Below are positions 19,005 through 26,188 of a stretch of DNA of 26,188 nucleotides, piece by piece. Position 1 is the stretch's first letter, and every line of letters starts with the position of its first letter. The notes under the pieces are model-generated. The model ran no database searches. It had not been told where the DNA came from and was given only the letters and a program-made list of their open reading frames with translations. The DNA lies in NCBI GenBank assembly GCA_032718475.1, contig JAUCBJ010007158.1, forward strand, positions 1-26,188, read 5' to 3'. Source of the DNA: Nemertoderma westbladi (taxonomy: Eukaryota > Xenacoelomorpha > Nemertodermatida > Nemertodermatidae). Position numbers and translations under genes: made by a program.

Positions 19005-20509
19005 GGGGACTTATGCAATATCAGTCCAAGCAGAAGCGCTGTAAAAGCTTTTGCGTCATTAACCGGTTATTTTCCCTTAAAGTACTCTGTAGTTGGTTTG
19101 CCAGGCATAAAAAGGCCGTGTCCTTGCTGTACTGGTGTTTTAGAGGACATAAAAGTCATTTCTTCTGTATTTGTACTGTATTTGTACTTTAGAGGACATA
19201 ATCCGCAATCTCGTGACGCGATAAGCTGGATACTCTTGAAAACAGTGTCGCTACCATGACGACGGCTAACAGCTGATATTGCCACGTCGACGTTTCTTTG
19301 TTTCTTTGTTCTCTCGTTGTTCGGTTGACCAATCAGAGCGTTTTTTGTCTCTGTGTTGGAGGTGTATACAGAACTCAGTAGTTCAGTGTTATGTTTTTGC
19401 TCAGAGCCTAAGAACATCGGCTTTTAGCACCTCCGTATATCAGCGTTCTTTAGCTTTACATTAGTAGGCTTAATTATAGAACGTATATCTGTTATCAAAC
19501 GACTAACTTGAGTTACCGAGTTAATTACAATCTTATCATACATATCTATGCAATTCATATCTTACATTACTGCTTTTGCTGATGGTTATTCATTATATTG
19601 GTTGATGAATTATTATATCGGAATACTGATCAATAGTCAGACACCCCACCTTCTTGATATACTAAAGGTTAGAGAGACCGGTTACAGATAAACGATTGCG
19701 ACCTATGTTGAGTGGTTTGAAGTGAATCTAATGCTATTTCATATGCCCAACATAAATTGTCTGTTGCTCTCTTTATACGTGACCAAATTTAGTGAAGGTC
19801 GGCAGATTAGTGTGCAGTATTGTGCAGCATTGTGTATGATTGTAACTGATAACAAAGCATCTCCTAAAGAATGCGCCATATACGTAAATCTATAGCCTTT
19901 TCGTTGTGTCTAGTTTAAGTCATAACTCTGTTTACATATTTAGAGCGCCACGTCCTAAAGGAACTGTTAATATTTCCCGAAAGTGAATAATATTTGTCAG
20001 AGATTATATATTACGATCAGTCGAATAATACAGTAGGCTTACACCATCAATCATTAAGCTCCGAACTCAGTCTCCCGGGTATATCCAACGGGTGAATGAT
20101 TGCGCATAGACTGGCTTCGGCTAATGTAGTGTATCAAATACTCGTCATAAAGCTAAAGAATATATATCATCTAAAAGACATTCTAATTTGGCAGGTTAAA
20201 CTGTCAAAGGTCTTCAAAAGCGCAAACAATAACAGATATTGCTTCTGGATTGCGGTGTAAGCAATCTAGTCGAAAGTACCGGTCGACCGGTAACCAGTAG
20301 GCCTGACTGCCTGATCATCCGGACTGGTACCTACAACAGTACAGGTACAGCAGTATTATTCGATTGTGATCTATTGTATACTGTAGGCTGCCAGGGGAAT
20401 AGGGATTGATCACCCCTCATTCTTTTGTAAAGTTTACTTATTTCTGCCAGTTTTATTTATTTGTAGGCCAGTATTGAGCAGAAGGCGTGTAAGCCCGCTC
20501 AGATTGTAC

Positions 20510-21085
20510 AGATAATTTGTAGGCTTGACTGTTGGCTAACTGTTGATTAGGTCTGAACGGATTGCAGTGCATGTAGAGTGTATGTCCGATAAAGAACGGT
20601 TAGGAAGTAGGGGCAGCCATCGCTGTAAGGTAAACCCCCATCTAAAGAATAAGTCGTACTACTGGGTTAGAACGCATACTACTTAACCATTTCGGAGTCT
20701 GTATGTCCTGTGGTTTATTTAGGCTTGATAGTAGTTGGCCAGCGTTTGGTCTGTACTTTGTTTGTGTAGTCTGTACGGGTAGCGTGTAATTTTATTTAGA
20801 TAATTTGTAGGCTGGATAGTTGTCTGGCTGTTGTTGGGTTTGAGGAAATTTCGGTGTGTGCAAAGCATCTGTCCGATAAAGAACGGTTAGGAAGTAGGGG
20901 CAGCCATCGCTGTAAGGTAAACCCCCAACTAAAGAATAAGTCGTACTACTGGGTTAGAACGCATACTACTTAATCATTTCGGAGTCTGCATATACCGTAG
21001 TTTGTTTAGGCTTGATAGTAGTCTGTCAGTGTTTGGTCTGCATTTTGTTTGAATGGTTTGTACGCGTAGCGTAATATTTATTATT
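20510..21085. repeat. Tandem duplication, 287-bp period, with a nearly invariant core
   Basis: The cores at 20584-20700 and 20871-20987 (117 bp) differ at only two positions, whereas flanking parts of the same units (AATTTGTAGGCT to TGT, and TTTAGGCTTGATAGTAGT to GTACGSGTAGCGT) differ at roughly a quarter of positions. The core begins GTCCGATAAAGAACGG and contains GTAGGGGCAGC-CAT-CGCTG and CCCCCA, which could pair (GGGG with CCCC, CAGC with GCTG). Confidence 0.85.
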
Positions 21086-22046
21086 CAGAGTTTATGCTAT
21101 TATTCGCAACATTCATATCCCCAAGTTTATTCCTACAGTAATTGTGTTTGTTATACATACCGTTATAGTTAAACTAACCCCGGTACTACATCAGGGCTGC
21201 TCGGCGTAGGTAAAGACTGGTGATTTTGTGCACCGGTCACTCCAGCAGATGCCGTGGTTCTTTTAGCTGTTCAAGTATTTTTAACTACTAATTATTTGTT
21301 GTACAAGTACTTGTACCTAATTTAGGGTTTAGTGTACAGTACTTTCCGAAGGTGATTAGTGTGTAGGCAGTGTATTTGTGTTGTAAAGTGGTTAATAGGC
21401 ACGTTGGTTCTGGTAGACCTCGGTAATTAACTTCTAGGTAGGGACACTCCGTGATACATAACGTAGTACCTATAGCGATACGGTTATAGGTCGTCAGGCG
21501 GTGGTATTTTCCTATCTGGACAACGCAGTATATTTACTACTACTTATTATTTTCAAATACCGTAGTAACCTGTCCGTTGTAATAACCAGATATTCTAACC
21601 CTTTGTTAGGCTGGTTAGTAGACTTCTTGTAAAATTACCCTAAAAATTTGTATTTGTGTATTTGTAATTAAATTTTTGTGTTTATTTAGAGATTGTAATC
21701 TCAACCCGAATTGTACGTAATTTGTAGTATTAAGTAACTTAGGTAAATTAGAATTATCAGTTTTTAGTGTCCAATAAATAGCACTTCACTGAGAGCGCAC
21801 AGCTTCTGTGTAGTGACTCCCCCCAGAAATAATAACATTTATTTCAAATATTGACAAAACCCATTTTAAACGGGTATATAAATATTATAAATCAACTCAA
21901 ACGATTTATAAATAGTAGGCCTGCCATACAACAACTAGGTCTCAATATCAGTTGGACTACTGCTTAAATAACGGTAATAAAGTAAGTTAAAGTAACCAAG
22001 TAACCCTAAAATATTCAGAAATTCAATTATTCTAAAATAATTGACA

Positions 22047-22300
22047 TACCAGTATTTACCATAGGCTTATTATATTTATTTCTATAAATTTGAGCTGAAA
22101 TCATACCGGTACTCTGTAATTAATTCTAGTCCATAATTATACTTATATATACTATCAGTGTAAGCTGTATACCGGTATTCACGATAGGCCTATTATATAT
22201 TTATATATAGTTGTGCTAAAATTATATACCGGTACTCTGTGACAAATCTAGTCTGTAATAATACTTATATATATACTATAAGCATACCGGTATTCTAATA
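22047..22300. repeat. ACCGGTA-rich tandem repeat, about 120-bp units
   Basis: Units start at 22048, 22171 and 22286 (TACCRGTATT). Each full unit also holds an internal ATACCGGTACTCTG, AATCTAGTC or ATTCTAGTC, and ACTTATATATA. The two full units differ by about 20 percent. The array lies directly ahead of the gag frame. Confidence 0.75.
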
Positions 22301-22481
22301 TATTATATATATATCACGCTACACTGAGTAGCAGTATCGGTAATTAATTATTAGGCTAACAGTGATACTGAATTACTAGACTTACTTTAGCTGTATTTAT
22401 AGCAGTAGGCATTCAACTGTGTAAACAAACATTTCTGACACAAAACGGGCACTGTCAGATAGTCTTTTGGAAGGTGTTAGA

Positions 22482-24278
22482 ATGAGTCTTAGACTTGGAC
22501 AGGGTCTTGAAAGGAAGATGGCAGAGGCAATGGCAACAGCAGAAGCGGAAAGAAAGGCGGCAGAGACAATGGCAACAGCAGAAGCGGAAAGAAAGGCGGC
22601 AGAGGCAATGGCAACAGTAGAAGCGGAAAGAAAGATAGAGACACCTGTACTCCCAGAACCTGCCTATAAATTCCCTTTGTACAGTACTAAACTACCTGTG
22701 CCCAGTAGGACTGTTCCCGAGTCCGAACCCATCCTGGACGCCGAGCGAGATATTAAGAATTTATCGCTCGTCGTCTCTCGCTTGCCCGCTACTACGTTGG
22801 CGACTCCCGCTTCGGCGGTCGAGTGGGTAGCTGAGGGACGACGGGAGATGGGTCTCCTGCTCGAGCAGCTGAGGGAAAACTGTTTGTGCTCCTCTCAGCA
22901 GGTCCGGGAAATGGAAGAGACTGTTCAGCAGCTCAAGGGAACAGTCAGGGAAAGTAGGTTAGAGTTGCAAAAGGTGCAGCAAAGTATCGCGTTAGAACGC
23001 GATAAATTAGTCAATTTACAAAAGGGTATACCACCACCCCCTGTAACAATGTGTCAACCCGTTAGGTCTGAAGTATCTCATGCGCAAGGTGTGGAGCCTA
23101 CACGCATCTATACTGCTAGTGAAGTAGAAACTCCTATAGTAAACCCTATTCAGGGTAATTATAAACCTGTTGATAATGATATTCCATATAGACCTGATCA
23201 TAATCCGAGAAATTTATATACCGATAACTCGATATTAAATAATACGATGGCCCAAGAAAGTTTTACGCGTCAAATGGCTAGAACCGAAGCCCGTCAAGCG
23301 GTAAAGATGGGAGAGATCGTCAAGTTCAATGGAGATGAGATGAAATGGTTACCTTTTAATGAATATTACAAAGATAACATACAGAACTCCGTGTTATCTA
23401 ACGGAGAAAAGCTTAGATTCCTCATCGAGTGCTTGGAAGGATCTCCCAAGTTAATGGCGTTAAAGTTTATTGGACATCCAGATGGATTAAGACAAGTTTG
23501 GGATACAATAAACATCAGGTATGGTAATAGGACTAACATAGCTAGGTATTTGTATGCAAAATTAATGGCGCCCCGAAAGTTTCTTAGCAGCGGGATTATA
23601 GAGTTTTCCGACGAAATTCAGGAGATCTGTAGACAGCTAGATTGGTTAGGTAAGTCTCATGAATACCAGAATTCTATGGTTGTAGGAGCCTTAGCATCAA
23701 CTCTGCCAAAGGGTGGAGTAGGTACACGCTGGGATAAGAAAGTGTTATATATGATGGAACAACAACGACGAGACCCTACCATGGCTGATCTCATGTCATT
23801 CTTAGATGGAGAAGTGAAATTACAGCTCCTAAGGCAGTCCAGAGAGAAGACACTGGAAAACAAGGTAAGTGAGAAACCCGTTTCTAGGAGAAGGGTAACA
23901 CCAGTGTGTTATACAGACGACGGCGAAAGCCAGACTTCTCAAGGAGAGGATAGCGGGAAAGACACTGAAAGATCTTATTATGTCAATAAAACGCCTAAAG
24001 AACAGGTAAGTAAATTCAAGTCTCGAACCCATGACAGGAGAGAACAGGTAAGAAAAACTCCTCCTACGTCTCCCAAGAGAATACAGGTGAGAAAGCCAGA
24101 GGAAAGAACGAACGTGCACCACACAGCACATGTTAAAGTAAGTAACATCAAACCCAAGTGTGTGCTGTGCGACGGGCCCTACCGCTTGAATATGTGCGAT
24201 GAATTCTTAAAGAAATCATTAAAAGAGAGACGGGAAGTCATGTGGGATAAGCGGTTGTGTTATAATTGCCTCAGATGA
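22482..24278 (+). CDS. gag: BEL/Pao retrotransposon Gag, ending at an in-frame TGA in the zinc knuckle
   Basis: Gag forms the particle that packages element RNA in the cytoplasm. I take ATG 22482 (MSLRLGQGLERKM) as the start; the frame is open further up to a stop near 22424. Residues about 14-52 are three 13-residue repeats (AEAMATAEAERKA type), predicted helical. A coiled coil follows (VREMEETVQQLKGTVRESRL). The DUF1759-type gag core (about 23290-23860) reads IVKFNGDEMKWLPFNEYYKD, LRFLIECLEGSPKLMALKFI and ARYLYAKLMAPRK. Then come a basic linker and a cysteine-rich segment (CVLCDGPYRLNMC). The final knuckle, CX2CX4HX4C, reads CYNCLR-TGA-GHQRRTC: the stop is at 24276-24278, the third variable position, where CGA (Arg) is a plausible ancestor. 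The frame continues into the protease. Confidence 0.85.
   Translation: MSLRLGQGLERKMAEAMATAEAERKAAETMATAEAERKAAEAMATVEAERKIETPVLPEPAYKFPLYSTKLPVPSRTVPESEPILDAERDIKNLSLVVSRLPATTLATPASAVEWVAEGRREMGLLLEQLRENCLCSSQQVREMEETVQQLKGTVRESRLELQKVQQSIALERDKLVNLQKGIPPPPVTMCQPVRSEVSHAQGVEPTRIYTASEVETPIVNPIQGNYKPVDNDIPYRPDHNPRNLYTDNSILNNTMAQESFTRQMARTEARQAVKMGEIVKFNGDEMKWLPFNEYYKDNIQNSVLSNGEKLRFLIECLEGSPKLMALKFIGHPDGLRQVWDTINIRYGNRTNIARYLYAKLMAPRKFLSSGIIEFSDEIQEICRQLDWLGKSHEYQNSMVVGALASTLPKGGVGTRWDKKVLYMMEQQRRDPTMADLMSFLDGEVKLQLLRQSREKTLENKVSEKPVSRRRVTPVCYTDDGESQTSQGEDSGKDTERSYYVNKTPKEQVSKFKSRTHDRREQVRKTPPTSPKRIQVRKPEERTNVHHTAHVKVSNIKPKCVLCDGPYRLNMCDEFLKKSLKERREVMWDKRLCYNCLR
22521..22637. repeat. Three 39-bp coding repeats in gag
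   Basis: Three in-frame 13-codon units (AEAMATAEAERKA, AETMATAEAERKA, AEAMATVEAERKI) are nearly identical at DNA level, so this is a recent in-frame expansion. It lengthens a predicted helix and keeps the frame. Confidence 0.9.
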
Positions 24279-25739
24279 GGACACCAACGGCGAACCTGTT
24301 ACTCCGACGCAAGGTGTGCAAAGTGCGGTGCGAAACATCATATCTTGTTGCACACTGAATTCGAGCGAAATAGTCCGAGTCAGGTGAGTGATTCCGAACT
24401 ACATGTCCAATTCAGTGATGTGAACGACACTGATCAATCTGAGATGGAAGGATTCTATACGGACGAATTCTCCGACCAAAACGAATCCTGTTACTTAATA
24501 AACACCACCGCAGTGTATCGAGCACTCATGTATGAGAAAGACACAGACAGCGACCTCACCCTAACTACTTCAGATCAACAACAATCTTGGAAAGCGCCAA
24601 CTTCAAATGTAGGAATCCGAGAATTTCCTGTAGTCCAGTTACGGGTCCACGGACCTCAGAAGAGCTATATAGTGAACGCCCTCCTGGACTCCGGCAGCAC
24701 AGGAACATTCATCGATAAAGAACTAGCCGAAGACATCTTTGCTGGACAACCCAAGTTCCGAACCAAGCTAAACATGTCAGGGATCATGCAGGTTTGGAAA
24801 TCTGCTGTGGCTGCCGACTATTATATAGGTGAGTTGTCCACTCCACAGGATAAACTAGGAGAACACAGTATAAGGTCAGTCAAAATGGTGGCAATAAAGA
24901 ACTTCGCTACCACCCAAGTGGAACCTTATAATTGGGACAAAGATGATCATGCCCAACAACTTAACATTCCTAGATTCGACACCGATTATCCTGGAGTACA
25001 AATATTAATCGGTCAAAACGCGCATGAGGCGCTGGAGACATTGGAGAAACGACCTGCTCAACCGCAACCACTTCAGACCTATGCGGTAAGAACTAGAGTA
25101 GGTTGGTACCTTACTGGACCTTCCCGAAGAACGCTCAGAGAAAGACTGCTTCAATATCGCGTCTGCCAGGTGAGTGAATGGGAAGATGATACTAGTGAGG
25201 GAGACGACCCAACTGAGGGAACACCATACTCCTCAGATAATGACGATATTAGCTCCAATGTAGATCAATGGAGATATTGCCCCAAGAAGTTTAATCCAAC
25301 TGACATCGCTTCCAGAGGAGCAACTCCTCAAGAACTGACAGATACTACAGACCGGTTAGGTGAACCCGACTTCCTGAGTAAGGAGGATGAATGGCCTCCC
25401 CATCTTACTCCGACTGAGATTAGACCAGCCAAGGGAGCGGAGAAAGTCAAACCTAAAACCCGGACGGGTGGTTCGGAGTTATTTGAACCCGGGATAGATC
25501 TGTCGGTATTACGTATTGCCAGGGACGACGCCGTGGATCTGGACCTCCCCACCGCTAGTGGATCCTTCATGAAGATCAGAGAGAGCGATTGGAGCTCTGG
25601 AACATCAGACGTCTCGCAGGGACTCTCACCTCTCCTGCAGGGAGCGACGGACCACTATAGCTCCTGGAATCGGCTTTGTAAGGCCGTCGTGTACCTAGAG
25701 CGATGTTTCTATCGTCACTATTCCAGGACGAAGAGGTAA
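24279..25739 (+). pseudogene. BEL/Pao protease region fused to the pre-integrase linker; RT, RNase H and integrase missing
   Basis: Same frame as gag. It starts with the rest of the zinc knuckles (GHQRRTC, CAKCGAKHHILLH). The DUF1758-type aspartic protease, which cleaves the polyprotein, is at about 24600-25130: ALLDSGSTGTFID (catalytic DSG at 24687-24695), GVQILIGQNAHEAL and TRVGWYLTGPSRR. An acidic linker (EWEDDTSEGDDPTEG) then leads to WRYCPKKFNPTDIASRG and GEPDFLSKEDEWPPH, which in full elements lies between RNase H and integrase. RT and RNase H are thus deleted in frame near 25185-25265. SSWNRLCKAVVYLERCF, which normally precedes the integrase, ends at a TAA (25737-25739) with no integrase after it. 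It could act only as a non-autonomous element using proteins supplied elsewhere. Confidence 0.85.
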
Positions 25740-26188
25740 CCTGGAATTGTATTCGGGATGCAGCGACTCAATCACCCAGTCGGTCGTTTGTGTTTACCGG
25801 AAGGGAATGGAGGACTCTCCGGAAACTGTGGAAGGCAAGATTCTCTTCCCACGACCACCTCCCTAATCCTTCAAACATCTAGGGACTCCATAACGTAACA
25901 ACATATGGAGTGGGTGTGTGACTCTATTATTTTGTATTTGTTTTATTTTTATATTTATGTATGTATTATTATGTAATTTTATTTTAATCGTTTTATTTAA
26001 TTATATTTAGTAGTATGGTATTTTAGAGATTATTTAGTAGATTAGTGCAATATATATTCGCGTTTATTATTTAATTACGTATATTATATATTTAGTGCGA
26101 CGGCGAGAAATAATTATTTTTCTCTTTCCTTACTGTCCGTATCATATTATAAATACGTGACTACAGTAAGATGAAATCTTCGTACTTA
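25740..26188 (+). other. Region downstream of the BEL/Pao frame, possible start of a 3' LTR
   Basis: A short frame ends ETVEGKILFPRPPP with a stop at about 25866, possibly a leftover C-terminal tail of the polyprotein; this is weak. From about 25908 a purine/GT-rich GGAGTGGGTGTGTGACTC could be a polypurine tract and LTR start, followed by strongly AT-rich DNA to the window end. I could not match this to any upstream copy, so the LTR is not established. Confidence 0.3.

Larger units (their letters stand above)
19005..22424. other. Long non-coding stretch upstream of the BEL/Pao gag
   Basis: No frame with recognisable motifs over 3.4 kb. The stretch has a duplicated TTTTAGAGGACATAA (19138 and 19188), a 287-bp tandem duplication (20510-21085), an AATAAA with a following LTR-like GTGACTCCCCCCAGAA segment (about 21773-21822), and an ACCGGTA repeat (22047-22300). 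It could contain the 5' LTR and leader of the gag-protease element, but I found no match to the 3' end of the window (25920-26188), so an LTR pair is not demonstrated. Confidence 0.4.

Noticed and set aside
24276-24278. Selenocysteine or programmed readthrough at the gag TGA
   Set aside because: No downstream RNA element or leaky context is recognised, and CpG decay explains it simply; kept only as an alternative to test.
19005-26188. LTR pair flanking the BEL/Pao element
   Set aside because: No stretch after 25740 could be matched by eye to 19005-22424. Candidate ends exist but without a pair they are not evidence.

Overview
The window is animal-type nuclear DNA, most likely from an invertebrate. 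It is AT-rich and packed with decayed transposable elements and tandem repeats. I see no bacterial features and no intact host gene. Every coding stretch I can name belongs to a mobile element: an RTE-like non-LTR retrotransposon (four copies or fragments), a second non-LTR retrotransposon, a piggyBac transposase pseudogene, a piggyBac-type non-autonomous element (two copies) and a BEL/Pao retrotransposon. One coiled-coil reading frame (17829-19004) I cannot place. The species cannot be read from the sequence.

Layout. 1-2370: non-coding, with short tandem duplications and a tRNA-like (SINE-type) sequence. 2370-3694: left-truncated copy A of a TTAA-type non-autonomous element built around five exact 163-bp monomers; its right end sits in a TTAA inside an RTE fragment (3695-3858). 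3860-4890: AT-rich, with a GTA/AGT microsatellite. 4895-6290: about three units of a 466-bp, GATC-rich tandem repeat. 6655-11510: two RTE-like copies head to head. The minus copy (6655-8983) is split by a 5'-truncated second non-LTR element (7565-8723); the plus copy (8980-11510) ends in a TAG-type microsatellite. 11506-13171: piggyBac pseudogene, broken by stops and a frameshift, ending at a TTAA. 13430-14927: short repeats and unassigned DNA. 14932-16513: copy B of the non-autonomous element, complete with TTAA duplication and terminal inverted repeats. 17101-17399: internally deleted RTE fragment. 17829-19004: GC-rich coiled-coil frame with two in-frame TGA codons. 19005-22424: long non-coding stretch with a well-conserved duplicated core. 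22482-25739: BEL/Pao gag-protease frame that has lost reverse transcriptase, RNase H and integrase but stays open, apart from one TGA in a zinc knuckle.

How the parts relate. The sequence gives an order of events. The RTE family came first in at least two places: one copy was later hit by another non-LTR element, and another was hit at a TTAA by the non-autonomous piggyBac-type element. The plus RTE copy still carries the empty TTAA (9760-9763), so the insertion can be read against its unoccupied counterpart. The piggyBac pseudogene here and the non-autonomous elements share only the TTAA/CCC signature, so this transposase was probably not their mobiliser.

Limits. All comparisons were made by eye. 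Family names rest on motifs, boundaries are good to roughly 5-30 bases unless a target site fixes them, and identity figures are hand counts.
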